A DNA stretch of 64,000 nt from Cercis canadensis (taxonomy: Eukaryota > Streptophyta > Magnoliopsida > Fabales > Fabaceae). The position numbers were made by a program, and so were the translations under genes. Below are positions 46,146 to 58,400 of this stretch, in pieces (position 1 is the stretch's first letter; each line of letters starts with the position of its first letter). The stretch is taken from NCBI GenBank assembly GCA_003255065.1, contig QAOA01000725.1:124939-188938 (forward strand), given 5' to 3'. The notes below the pieces were generated by a model. It saw only the letters and a list, made by a program, of their open reading frames with translations, did not search any database and was not told where the DNA came from.

Positions 46146-47558
46146 CAAAACTCCTACACAACACAACTAGAAGGGAATTAGGCTGGGTTGAATTGGGTTG
46201 AGCCCAAATCCATCAAGTTGAAGGTATTTTTGTAAAAACAAATAGCATAATTTTTCATGAGTTTACTGCGTTTCATTTACAGAGCACAATCCAAGCCAAG
46301 AGAGATCAACGGCTGAGTTTCAAAATAAATAACCAGTATGGCTTCAAAATATATATGAGGACTCACAAAGGACCACGTTCTTTAATTTTACAGAGGTTGG
46401 TCCATCACACCAAGCTATAAGCATTTGAACATTCTTCGTACGTAGAGTTATTGCCACCATCAAACTGATTGAGTTGGCTAGTATTTCTACCATTGCCAGT
46501 GTTGAATAGGAGCATAGACATTAGACAGAGCTCTTTGCCCTTGCTGTCACTAGCGTTTCCGCAAAGACAAAGCAAACAATGAACGGCATGAGAAGAAGTA
46601 GCAACAGTGAGAATTGTGGTTGCTAGTGTATTTGAATATTTCAGATGATTTTTTGGTTCTGTAATTCTGGTAGGATATTGTTTGTTTGATGCAATGGACA
46701 CTAGTTCGGTTTGTATTTCAGGTGTTTTTTTGGTTTTGTAATTCTGCTAGAATATTTCAAGTGTTTCTCTGAGTCATTTGAATTTTAGACTTGGTGGTTT
46801 TTTGGTTTTCAGCCTGTTTGCGAGGCTTCCAACTTCCTAACCACTAATCATATTTGAGCAAATTATACTCGTTGGAAATATGGAAAATGCTCCTTGGAAA
46901 TATCAAAAAGGGGAATGAAAATGGAGTGTCTACAAGAACATACAACTAATAATATCAATTAAGTTTTCGAAATGATTAATAATTAAGGCTATAGATCAAA
47001 TCTATTTTTTTTTTTAAAATGAAACCTGAAAACCACTATATGTAGAATAAATAATGTCATCTAAAACTTCAATGGCAAATTCATCTCACGCATTTTTTTT
47101 TTGATAAAATGCATAAAAGTTCCCTCATTATTAACCCATTTGCAAAGATACTCTTTCGAGTTTCAATTGTTGTAATAACATCCCTTTTAGTTTAGTAATT
47201 AAGACAATAAGCTCACTCCTTCTACTTTTCTCTTCAAAATGATAACAATATAATATTATATTTCAGGATTCATTTGTGAAAGTTTCAACTATTAACCAAT
47301 TTAATTATCACTTAATATAAAAATATACTTTAAAAATAAGATCCCTCCTTCCGATTGCATGATGGTCTTCAAATAAAATTTTATGATAAAAAATGCCACT
47401 GTCATTTAAGAAAGTGACGTGTTACAGTAGATAGACTCATCCATGAAAATCTAACATCTACCTCATAGTTTAAATAACACAAAGTCATAAACATATTGCA
47501 GTTATGCATCATGGTTCTTTCTTGCTGAACATATAGCAGTGAATAGTGATCTCTCCTC
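46146..47558. other. Intergenic DNA downstream of the CLE gene
   Basis: A minus-strand ORF at 46405-46701 (98 codons) has no recognised motif. The region nearest 47558 probably contains the 3' UTR of the CLE-like gene. Confidence 0.4.
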
Positions 47559-48044
47559 TCAATTATGCCCTGATGGTGGATGCAAATTTCCAATGGGGTT
47601 GGGTCCTGATGGAGGCTTTCGAGTCTGTTCTTGGACCAGTGTTGCTGACTTGCTCATTTCCTTGAGATAAAATAGAAATTATAATTAAACATGGACTAAA
47701 TCTTACAGAAGAAATATAAAAATGTGAATTATGCAACAATGATGAGCAGTAAGATTACTAATTTCATTAAAGCTCTTACCCATGTTGCTTCGAACGCAAT
47801 TTTAGCTGCAAAAAACACGTAAGATAAGTAAAATCAACACCAGTAAGCTGTATATAAATTCAAGGTATCACTTTAGCAAGCAAATCTTTGAGCTTGGCTA
47901 GTAATAGGATCACTTGCCTGGTTTTGCAGCTTGAAACCTCACAGCTTGAGAGTAATAATATTCAGAAGCAAAGAGAATGAGTGCCATGAGAATATAAATT
48001 TGGACATAGTTCTTCTTCATCTTTGACATGAGTTTTTGAATCAT
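47559..48044 (-). CDS. CLE46: CLE46-like secreted peptide hormone precursor
   Basis: Three small exons on the minus strand, 48044-47918, 47805-47780 and 47660-47559, give 84 codons plus stop. No single exon is long enough to stand out as an ORF. Residues 14-29 are hydrophobic (VQIYILMALILFASEY) after a basic start MIQKLMSKMKKN, a signal peptide for secretion. Near the C-terminus, residues 65-76 read RKPPSGPNPIGN, which fits the 12-residue CLE consensus (R-x-x-P-S-G-P-N-P-I/L-x-N). The tail LHPPSGHN follows. A His/Pro-rich extension after the CLE core and an intron-split gene recall Arabidopsis CLE46. CLE peptides are cleaved out and bind LRR receptor kinases at the cell surface. Intron 1 has a GC donor in the context CCAG/GCAAGT; intron 2 is GT-AG. 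The middle exon is 26 bases. Met1 or Met6 could be the start. The exact orthology is inference. Confidence 0.85.
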
Positions 48045-48092
48045 AAGCCAATGAAGAATTTAAATTTTGGGTATTTTAGGTTTCAAAGAATT

Positions 48093-48101
48093 GTATATAT
48101 A
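48093..48101 (-). promoter_or_regulatory. TATA-like box of the CLE gene
   Basis: The minus strand reads CTATATATACAATTC about 50 bases upstream of the first ATG. Confidence 0.55.
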
Positions 48102-48109
48102 GAACTTAA

Positions 48110-48839
48110 TATCATTCACTGGTTGGTTTGAAATTTTGGCATTGGTTGCAAAAGATGTCTTGGAATCCTATGCCACACGGATTCAGATTGATGAGAGGTT
48201 GAGAATGTGTCATTTTCATTGTCGTTGTCCTTTGTGATTAATAAGGTTAGTTACACTAACTCTATTAGAGAGCTATCATTTCTGTTGTCCCCTATTGCAC
48301 AACATTACAGCTGTGGGTTCACCAAGTGTTGGGATTCGGAGATGGAAAATTTGGAGGAAATGAAGGGACAAAATAAAGTTCAAAGTCAATGCCTTTGTCG
48401 GGGTTCATTGATCTTGAAATCTAGCATAGACTACGTACTAGAAATCCTTTACGTGATATTGGAACGTTTGTCACTGTTGTTAATTGAATTCAATATTTGA
48501 GATTTAATGCGGGGTTTGATAAAAAGAGTTGGTTTTCCTTTTTTTGCTACATAGCGGCGTCAATAGTTGAACCCTGACCCTTTATAAATTATTTAAATTC
48601 CTCATCACTAAACCACAATTAGTGGTTTAAAGAGTTAGTTTTTCATTCTTGAAATTCTCATCCAGAGAATGTCGCATTAACACATCTCATATGAAACTGT
48701 TATTGTGAGAATTTTGCCCAAAACCAATTCTTAAAAATAAAAAATACATAGGTATATATATATATATATATATATTCAAATCTTATACTCATTTCTAAAT
48801 TCTAAGATCACATTAAAGGAAATAGACCAATTAGCAACT
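48110..48839. other. 5' flank of the CLE gene and AT-rich DNA
   Basis: Includes a (TA)n run at about 48752-48774. No gene; the ORF at 48207-48500 is not recognisable. Confidence 0.4.
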
Positions 48840-49480
48840 TGAACTTTTAACGACTCCTCTCTTTCTGTCTCTCCTAGGGTTCCTAAGGTGGAGTAGCCGT
48901 CACGTGTTTGCGTGGTCTTTGTCCCTATCTAGGTTTGGTCTAGGTGGTCTCTTGCAATGAGGATGAGGAGGATCTACTCATTTATGGTGACGAGGAGGTG
49001 GATAGTGGAGTGAAGGTGAAGATGAGCGTTGAGGGAAGGAGATTGTCCATGATGGCAGATGCTATATCCCTTTCTGGTGGCAATGAGAATGAGGAGGATT
49101 GAAGTATCTACTGGATGAGGAGATAGGTTGTGGAGTTCAGGTATGTCAAAGCAGCCTGGTGAGGCGAGTTTTGTGTGATGGCAAGTTTGATAAGAAAATT
49201 TAGAATTGCTATGTTTGTTTGTTCTTAGGATCTGAATTCCTTTTTAGCTTCCTATTTCCTTTGTTATGGTGCAAAGCATCTTTTGGTTTAGTTTCATGTC
49301 TCTTTTGTTATAGTGCATAGTGCATTTTTGTTTAGTTTCTTTGTTTTTGTTACCACTCTGTCTAGAGTGTGTGGTTGGCTTATTAGCCTAGTGTCTAGTT
49401 TACTTGACGTAATTCTTGGTTCTTACCTTCAATGATATGTTAAAAATAAAAAATAAATAAATAAATAAAACATTAGAGGA
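48840..49480 (+). mobile_element. Possible non-LTR retroposon remnant
   Basis: A less AT-rich stretch with acidic coding-like sequence (NEDEEDLLIYGDEEVDSGV) ends in a tail of AAATAAATAAATAAATAAA. Plant LINE-derived copies often end this way. No RT domain is visible and I could not find a target duplication. Confidence 0.3.
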
Positions 49481-50191
49481 AGAAAACCATAGGATTTTCA
49501 ATCACTTGACTGTTCCCGTTTCACTCAACACAGTAGGACTGAAATTTTTTCATGTATCCTCATTAAATCTAATCAATGCAGATATTTAGATTCTAGAAAA
49601 ATAGTCTGCATGAAAAAAATGTTGTCAAAGAATGTATAAACAACTCTACATTATATCATCAATTGCTCACCTACTTCTTTCTCATAAAAAGGCCTCTTGA
49701 CTCGAAGAAATTTAGCATTAATTAGTCACTATTTGTGGAATCTAAAATTTATAATGCCAATGAATGAAAAGTGCTGAGATGGGGAGGCACTGACAAATCA
49801 TTCACGTGGCAATGATGCTGCTTGCTTGTTTGATTTCTAGTAAGACAACTAATAATTATGTTTAAACAGATTATCTGCTTGGATTATTATAGGTTATGGC
49901 TCTTGAGGATATTCTCCTTTAGACTTTTTGGTAGATGAAAAGTTGCTTGTCTACTTTTGGTTACTATTTGGCTTGTGGCTAAAGTTGTGACAAATCATTG
50001 AGCTTAATTTTCGCAATGAGAACAGAAGAAACCTTATCATAGCTCCATTAATTAAGTCTTGTTTAGGCTGAAAACATTTTTGGCAACCTCACAGATAGGC
50101 AAGGGAAAACTAGTTTAGCCCCTTTTATCATTAAAAAATTTGGCTACACTAAAAGTTTATGAGTTCGGAACATATTATAAATAGAAGTTAG

Positions 50192-50223
<32 letters not shown>

Positions 50224-50544
50224 TGAACTTGATTTTTTAGCTAGAAATATAAGCTAATGTGAATTTGGACCTTAGACCTCAGCCATGTTAGGAGATCCTT
50301 GAATCAATTGTGTTGTATGTATTTGTGTAGTTATATTATTTCATTTGAAAAGAAAAAAAATTACTAGTGATAAATTTATAAACCATTAAAATATTTCTTT
50401 TTTTTTTGGTAGAAAAATATTTCTTTTTTGGGTAAGCCTATCTAATAGGTATATATGAGTGCACCTTATGAGTTTCGTACTTGATACGGGTACGAAACAC
50501 TGGTATGACATTTTAAAAAAAAATGGAAGTATAAGTATGTCACG

Positions 50545-50586
<42 letters not shown>

Positions 50587-52025
50587 AAAAATTTTAAAAT
50601 TCTCTAAGCATTACAAATATCAACCATTAATCCTTAGCAAATAAGTAACAATTAACAAGTATTAACTCAAATTATAAATCATCAATCAAAATTCAAGTAA
50701 TAAACTTTATCATATTTGATTAAGTATTATCAATATATTATAAATCTTTTTTAATAAGACCAAGTGCATGATAAAAACTCACAGAAAAATGATAAACCCA
50801 GAATCTAATTCTCATTAATTTTCAAATTGGTTAGATGCATTAAAAATTGAATCGTTAAAAATACATTTTAAATGGTTAGTGAAAGTTATAAACTTATAAT
50901 GTATAAATTAAAGTGAAACCTGCAATAATTGAAGAAAATAATGCAGTAAACTGTATCCGCCAAAATGCAAAGCAGCAAATTCAACAGATGAGGATGGAAT
51001 GATGTGGGACCCAACACTGGCTGCATTCATCACTCCACGTATAACGCCGTGCATTACCTATATGAAAATTAGGATTAGCTGCACAATGAGAACGTTTCAA
51101 AACACTTTCAGAAGAGAAGAAAAAAAAAAAAGGACATATTTCCTTCATTGGTACTTGTTTCTCGTTTTGAAGACGTCTCCGAAATGAGTACGCATCCTTA
51201 CTTGCTGTTTTGCTATATAGATTAATACCACTAGTGTTGAACACCAAAGGAGCATACTCAGTGACCCAACAACAAAATAATCACTCCCTCAACTGTGCAA
51301 GTGATATCTTGGTTTAGCTTCACTAAGCGGGGCTCAAACCCAAGGAGAGCAAACGCTAGACGAGAAGCTAGCATGAACTTTTTGGACCGGCCAAATTACA
51401 ATTATAAAGTGTTGTTTTGGAAAGCTTAAAATTTTTAAGGTGGCAAAAACATGTATATTTTAAAAAATGAAAAAAAAAATTGAAAACTTTCAATTTCCAA
51501 AAAGTTTTGGCCCCTTCGGAGCAATATTGCTTAGCCTTGACGAGTGTCTTCACTGTTAAACAAATATTATATAAAAATAATTCATAAATGAATTAAATTT
51601 CGAAGTTAATATGATTCTCAATAAGCCTTATAGATTTTTTTTTTTTTTTGTAAATCAATTCTATTCCAAATAAGTTGTAATGGAACTTGATAGAATATTA
51701 TATAGGGCAGCACTTTTCATACCTTTAGTAAACATTGAGTTATGCATAACTTGTACATACCAAATGTTGTGGTTGGAGTGGTATTGAGATCATTTTTAGG
51801 ATTCATGAATTTCGTGTTCAAACCCAGAGTGATAGCCAAAGTACTAAAAAAATGCATAACTTGCACATATACCAATTTGCAAATAATCCATTTACCTTCA
51901 AATAAAATGGACGGTTATGATGAAATTACCGGGTACCAACATTTCCAATAAACCCATTTTCTCTAAATTAAACCCATGATTTATGATAACTTTCAAAATG
52001 GCCCAAAAGTTGTTGCCATTTTTCA
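49481..52025. other. Gene-free AT-rich DNA with (TA)n tracts
   Basis: (TA)n runs lie near 50193-50222 and 50546-50581. Short ORFs around 51000-51250 and 51742-51951 match nothing I know. Confidence 0.5.
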
Positions 52026-52412
52026 TGACCCTTGTCTACACTCTTGGCCACACTTTGATTCTTCTTCCTTTTCCTCTTCTTTTGTCATGTGTTTATTGGG
52101 GGTCCTGGCTCTGGTTTATTTGGCAGTTCACGTTGCTCTGTAATTGACATTGGTTTAAGGAATAATTCAGACCAAGAAGAGCAGAAAGAGGAAGAAGATG
52201 GTTTTGTTTTGTTTTTGTNTGACCCTTGTCTACACTCTTGGCCACACTTTGATTCTTCTTCCTTTTCCTCTTCTTTTGTCATGTGTTTATTGGGGGTCCT
52301 GGCTCTGGTTTATTTGGCAGTTCACGTTGCTCTGTAATTGACATTGGTTTAAGGAATAATTCAGACCAAGAAGAGCAGAAAGAGGAAGAAGACGGTTTTG
52401 TTTTGTTTTTGT
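52026..52412. repeat. 193-bp duplication around the N at 52219
   Basis: 52026-52218 recurs at 52220-52412 with about one substitution (GATGGTTTT/GACGGTTTT). The N is exactly at the junction. Confidence 0.95.
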
Positions 52413-52479
52413 TTAATTTGGCCAAAGAATAAAGGTAATTAACTTAAATTAATGTGTGTTTGATAAAAAAATATATTTA

Positions 52480-52652
52480 AAAGTTGCCATGTCATCTAGT
52501 TCCATTAACTTTTTAACAATTATATTGAGAGAGGGACTAAGTTTGCCATTTTTTTTTTTTGTAAATAGAAGGATCAAATAGTTTGATTTTAAAATAGAGA
52601 AACTAAATTATTTATCTCTACAAAATAGTGAGATCAAAATTACAATTAAGCC
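52480..52652. mobile_element. Fragment of the long-TIR MITE family
   Basis: The end ATCAAAATTACAATTAAGCC is the same terminus as in the element at 32623-33172. The other end is not recognisable, so this is a truncated copy. Confidence 0.5.
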
Positions 52653-52699
52653 TTGTCATAAAAAACTATAAATTAAAATTTTTTCTAGACTAGTGATAA

Positions 52700-53800
52700 A
52701 ATTAATGATCATGTGAGATTAATTAATGGACATGAATAGTTATGCAGTGAGGCATGAGTTATAGTTTCTCGTGAGATTAATTTAGTTTTGTAAAATTTAT
52801 CAAAGTTATGCATGGATTAACCTAGTGGTCATATATAAATAAGTATAAAATAATTTTTTTTTGTACTAGCGACAAACTTAATGATCTCATGAATTATAAT
52901 TTATTTATAATTGTTGCAAACTTAGTGTTCATATAAGATTTATTTTAGTAATCATGAATAGCTATGAAGTGAGGCTTAAGTTCATCCAAAGATTAACTTG
53001 CCTTGTTATGTGAAAAGTATTAGAATGAGGCATCAATTAAACTTTGCATATAATATATAGTGTTATGTTAATTAAAAATTTATTTTACAAGATTAATTAT
53101 TTGTAATAAGTAATAACTAGTTGCAAAGCAAAATGAAATTAATTGTATGATTATTGTTGATATTAACAAGTGAGGAATTGAAATTTCTCTCAACCTCATA
53201 GCCTAACATAATGAAATTAAGATATTATATTTGGTGAAAATAACTAGATATGAAGTGATGCAATAGCTAAGGTTAATAAGGAGATTAACATAGTAATATA
53301 GTGAGGAATTGAAATTTCTCTAAACCTCATAGCCTAACATAATGAGATGTAGATATTACATTTAGTGGCAATGAATAAAAATATAGAGTGATACGTGGAC
53401 AAATGTTAGTAATGAGATTAAGATATTAATTTAGTGAAGAATTGAAATCTCTAAACCTCTCGTACCCTAACATAATGAGATTAAGAAGATATTACATTTA
53501 GTGGCAATGACTAGATATAAAGTGATGCAAGGGGTAAAGATAATGGGATATTGAAATTTCTCTAAGCCTCATTGCCCAACATAATAAGATGAAACACTGC
53601 ATTTAGTGGCAATGAATATTAATCTAGTAATGTGATTAATATATTAATCTTTGAGGGTTCAGGTTAAAGCTTTAATTGGATGAGACAATTCTAATGGGTT
53701 GAGGTTAAAGTTTTAATTTCTCTAAATCTCATACCTTACCATAATGGTCACATGAGATTATTTAGTGTTAATAAGAGCTATAAGTTTACACATGAATTAA
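52700..53800. repeat. Degenerate tandem repeat, period about 115-133 bp
   Basis: GTGAGGAATTGAAATTTCTC plus CTCATAGCCTAACATAATG recurs at about 53171 and 53301, with weaker units near 53434 and 53549. Each is followed by a TTTAGTGGCAATGA-type segment. Weaker echoes extend on both sides. No coding capacity. Confidence 0.8.
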
Positions 53801-55365
53801 TTAATTATTATTTTTTTGAGTGAAGGCATGAGTTAAAGTTAATAATATGATCAAGGAATTAAACCATTAATATGAACTTAATCAAATGTAATTATAATTT
53901 AATCTATTTCAAAATTATTGAATGTAATGGGCAAGAAATCAATATAATGAGAAGTTTAGTCTTAAGGAATTCTAATGTAATAGTGATTTACATATATGTT
54001 ATGAAGTTCAACCATCTAATCTAAGCTAAAGAAATTGTTTATTCAAGGAATAAAGATTTTAAAATAATTATTTGTTTATTATTATTTAAATTTATTGTAT
54101 ATATTTTTTTTTTTGTTTTAGTTTTAACAATAAGGGTATCCTCAGACTAACTTTCGTCTACCGAGACTAAGTCCCTCCCCACTCAATTTTAAGGTCGTAC
54201 CTCCCACATTGTCCTAGTGCATTTAGGGAAAAAAATTTCCTACGTTCTGGTCCCTCGAACTTTTGTTAGCTTAGATGAACCTATATTTTTAATTAATTGT
54301 AAAAGTAAATTCTAATGAAGGATAGGTAATTTTTCCGAAACTCACAAGGGGACTTGAATCAGGATAGGAGATATGAAGAGACTAGCCTTAAGATTAGAAG
54401 CACACTCTATTGAGCTAAAACTTTTTCTCAAGTTATCAATAACTTGATCCAAGGTATGTTAATATTATCCATCATTTAATTGCTAACCATATTTTATACT
54501 ACAAGGTCGGCCTAATTAAATATGAGCTGTAAAAAAATTAATAAATTCAGTTAAAATTTTAAAGTATAGATTATATTAATGTTTATAGTGATAAAAATAA
54601 ATGAAAAATAGTTTTTTCAAGAGAGAATAAATTAATAGTTAATTTAACACAATCGTTGTAACACTAGTTGACCCAGATCCTGTACCACATGAGCCATTCG
54701 ATATCAAATTCTCTTATCCGTGGTTTCCTTCTTTCAAAAGAGCAGAAAACTGCTATCATTCATACGTGACTTTAATTAATTGAAACATAAAAATTTGTAA
54801 TTAAGAAAAATTGAAAAGTAGAAATAGATATAAAAAGACATCAGATTTTAGCTAGCTGCAGATCACTCTCATTTGTAGATAGTAATAAAATATGGAGAAT
54901 TTAATGCTTTCTATAGATAGTAATAAAATGTTTCAATCCTTGATTTAAATTCAGGTAGCCGTCCATGATGGGAAATCTAATCAAATAACTATCATTAACA
55001 ATTCTGCCATGTTGCCATCACAACATGCAATTACGGAGTACTAAGTAATTTGATCATCTTCACATGATTAGCAATGAAGCTAACTTTAAATTTTATGAAA
55101 AATTACCTCATCAATAAGTTGTAGTCTACAAAAAGTTGTTGAATCAGAGTTAAAAAAAAAAAAAGAATAATTAAGAAAAAATACATTTAGATGAAATTAG
55201 AGATAATTGTAGGAAATAATAGAGTCAAAATTAATAAGAGTTAGAAAGAAGATAATATGATTAATCAATTTGAAAAAACTTTTCATATTAAATGAGGGTA
55301 ATTTAGTTTGTATTATATTAATAGAATGTGATATTAGTAAAATAAGATGATATATATATATAGTA
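53801..55365. other. Gene-free AT-rich DNA
   Basis: 54110-54430 is less AT-rich, with an undefined transposon-like segment (CCGAGACTAAGTCCCTCCCC). No gene seen. Confidence 0.4.
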
Positions 55366-55379
55366 AAATAGATTTTTCG

Positions 55380-55606
55380 TCATTGAATTATTTCTTAAAT
55401 GTCACTTTAGTCATTAATTTATTTTTTATGTGACTTTAGTCATCAAATAATCTCTCTGTCTACTAAATCAGTCCTTCGTAAGCACCAAAATTGGTCACTT
55501 AAATAACTAATTTTACGGATAGAGTGATTATTCGATGAGTAAAATGACACTAAAAAATAAATTAGAGACAAAAGTGACATTTAAAAAATAATTCAAAGAC
55601 AAAAAA
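55380..55606. mobile_element. Inverted-repeat MITE (about 230 bp)
   Basis: The left arm TTGAATTATTTCTTAAATGTCAC and the right arm, whose complement reads TTGAATTATTTTTTAAATGTCAC, are inverted. The arms share GTCATC...AATAATC near the centre. The boundaries and target duplication are uncertain. Confidence 0.7.
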
Positions 55607-55633
55607 AAAAATTAACTCTATATTTTTTTTATA

Positions 55634-55701
55634 AAATAAGTGTTCTCAAATCTCAATCATTGACAATAAAATAAGTTATTGAGATTTGAGAACACTTATT
55701 T
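55634..55701. repeat. Perfect 24-bp inverted repeat, 20-bp loop
   Basis: The arms 55634-55657 and 55678-55701 are exact reverse complements, centred on GTGTTCTCAAATCTCAAT and ATTGAGATTTGAGAACAC. It lies immediately beside the MITE at 55380-55606. It may be a short foldback relic or a small-RNA hairpin. Confidence 0.9.
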
Positions 55702-57726
55702 ATAAAATATATAGACAAAGAAAGTCAAGTTAGATGAAAATCAAAAGTCAATTTTCTTTTTCTAATGAAAAAAGAAAAAAGAAGTTGACTTAGATGTGTA
55801 TTGTAGGTTTGTAGCCTTCACCTAGGTATAGTCATAGCTGCACCCACACAATAAAAATAACTTCCATTCTTCAATGCTATTCACCATTCCTCCCGAATCT
55901 CTTCTCCTCCCTTCTCTAAAACAGAGAAAGCCTTTACATTCTATGTTATCACTTTTTGTCATTCTTGGTGGCATTACTAAATGTTCTGAAATTTAGGTAT
56001 TTTAAGTTGTGTTTGGAATTTTATTTTTTTTAGAACTAGATTTTCAAGCCAAGAATATGAGAAAATGAGGACTTAAACTTCTAATATTTTAAAAGCTTTC
56101 TTGATCGGTTGTGTTGTGTGTGTTTTTGTGCACTTGTGTGTGTTAAGAATCATAGTCAAAATAATTCTAAGAAACATACACTCAAGGACCATAATATTTT
56201 GGTTGTGTGTTTAACACCATGGTTGGTTTGCTTACCATAAATAAATTTTAAAATAACAAAGCTAAACTTTTTCTATTTATTTTATTGGCTAGGTGAATGT
56301 ACTTATGTACATAGTGTGCGCAAGAAAATCTAGGTCCATATATTCTTTTCCTACTACTAGTAACTAGAAAATACAAGTAATTTTAATAGGATCAAAGACT
56401 TCAATAATGCAGAAAAGAATCTTAATTCCACAATTACTGTTTTTTTTTGTACTATTTCAATGTGAAACTGGTGACGTAAGGAAAAATTGTGTGGTGCTAT
56501 TTGGCAAATGGCGTCACAACATGGAGATGCAATTTGCCAAATGCCATCACCATTTAGTGACGAAATTTCCTCAATTACACCACTATGCTGCGCCATCTGT
56601 CAATAATAAATGACAACATTTGTTCAAATTGGAATTGCATCACAAAACTAATGTCGACAACGCCCCATTACATCACGGGTGACCTGAATCTTTGGAATTT
56701 ATGTGATATTGCATCAACTATATTATGTGACGACTTTTGAAATTGCGTAACGACATTTACAGAAGCTCTATATATAAGTGCACAACGCTTGTGAGGAATT
56801 AGAAAGAACTTGCTAGTAAGAAATCAAAAAGTGGTGATGGTAGGAAGGAGCTTGTTGTGCAAAAATTATTACAACTTATCAAATAACTCATTTGCTAGTT
56901 ATTTTTAAGGTGTGTTAATTTTGTTTTCATATAATATATATTTTAAAGTGTTTATTAAAATTGATATCATAGTCTTATTTGTTATAAGAGGTTTAAAGTG
57001 TGTTAATTTTGACTCATACTTTAAAGTGTGTTAAATTAATTTTGTTATGAGATATTGATTAAAATGAATAAGTTTATAAGTATTAAATTAGATAAGAAGT
57101 GCATGATTTGTGGTATGTATAGTTAANAAATTAGATAATATATGAGAATTTTTTTTTAAGAGTATAAATAAACATTTATGTGGCTTATGGGGTAAATGAT
57201 TTTAATATTGTTGTTTTGAAAACAATTTTCATAATTACTGTACTTTGTAAATAATTTCCATCAATACTCTATTTATCAATTTTTTAATATATACTATTTA
57301 AAAAAAAAAAAAGGAGAGAGGAAATGTGGAACCCAAATTTGAAAATAATCTATGCTTTATGTTAAAAAGTTATAAATAAATGTATTGGTAGTTAGTATGA
57401 AATGTTTATATATTGATAGTGCATGATTATACAATTTAAAAAAAAAGATGTATTTTTTAATATATTACAATAGTTGGATCTATGACAAGGCTAAAGGCAT
57501 GATGCATGAGGGTCTAAGCCCCATTGGGTGGAACTTGAAGAACATATGTGAACTAAATAGGTTAAAATATTTTGTCCACAATAAAATGTATTTTCAAGGA
57601 AATTAAGTGGTTATTAAGATAATTTATAGATATCCAATTCAATCAATACATTATTTTTTACTACATTAAATTGGGGACTGATGAAAATGTTGAGATTATA
57701 TTTAAAAGTAATACTCAACATAATAC
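55702..57726. other. Gene-free stretch; possible 5' part of the Mutator-like relic
   Basis: 56460-56770 contains repeated GTGACG/CGTCAC-type motifs (GGTGACGTAAGG, GGCGTCACAAC, GTGACGAAATTT, GTGACGACTTTT), like subterminal motifs of a DNA transposon. The rest is AT-rich. N at 57127. Confidence 0.4.
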
Positions 57727-58400
57727 TTGGATCCAATTAAGATATATGTAGAGATTGATATAGTAGAGGATGAGATTGTTGTAAATAGTGGCCAACCTGA
57801 AGTTGTTGATGGAGCTGACCCAAGTTTAATTCTTCATTCATTCTCCTCATATAGTCAAGTGAGTGTGGGATATGAGGGATATTATCAACTAAATGTTATC
57901 AACAGTGAGTTTGCCATTTTTGGAATAGTTAATGAGAAGCTAGATGTTATTATAAAACTTATACATGAGGGGATAAAAAATGACTTCTCTAACAAAATAT
58001 CTTATAAGAAAGCATAGCACACAAAGTAAAAAGTGATTACAAGTGTTTGGTAGTTGGAAAGATAGTTACACTCAATTGTCTAGATAGATAGTTACAATGA
58101 AAGCCTCTACACTTGGAACTGTAGTAGAATGATGTCTTGATGATTATGGCATTGAGAGTTGCACTGAAAAGGAGACTAAGATGTTTAAGCATGTCTTCTA
58201 TACCTTCAAGACATGCGTATCTCCACCTTTTTACAAGCCAATTATTCAGATAGATGAGACAATTTTATAAAAAAAATATCGTGGCATATTGTTGATCGTT
58301 ATGACTAAAGATGGTAATAATCAACCTTTGTCACTTGCATACACCATAGTTGAGGGAAAAGTCAAACATGTATTAACATGTTTATGAAGTTACTCCGTAA
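57727..58400 (+). pseudogene. Mutator-like (MULE) transposase relic
   Basis: 57727-58017 is an acidic open frame (IYVEIDIVEDEIVVNSGQPE) like the N-terminal region of MuDR-type proteins. In shifted frames downstream: FGSWKDSYTQLSR-stop, KASTLGTVVE-stop, then PFYKPIIQIDETIL-stop, KKYRGILLIVMTKDGNNQPL and LAYTIVEGK. The last part matches the start of the MULE DDE domain, where IQIDxT carries the first catalytic Asp. In relatives the first two stops are Trp codons (RW, VEW). The rest of the catalytic domain is not visible. Confidence 0.8.

Noticed and set aside
46405-46701. 98-codon minus-strand ORF downstream of the CLE gene
   Set aside because: No signal peptide, domain or repeat could be recognised, and no splice partner exon was found.
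56400-56800. Possible CACTA transposon end with GTGACG repeats
   Set aside because: No CACTA terminus or 3-bp target duplication was visible. It may belong to the MULE instead.
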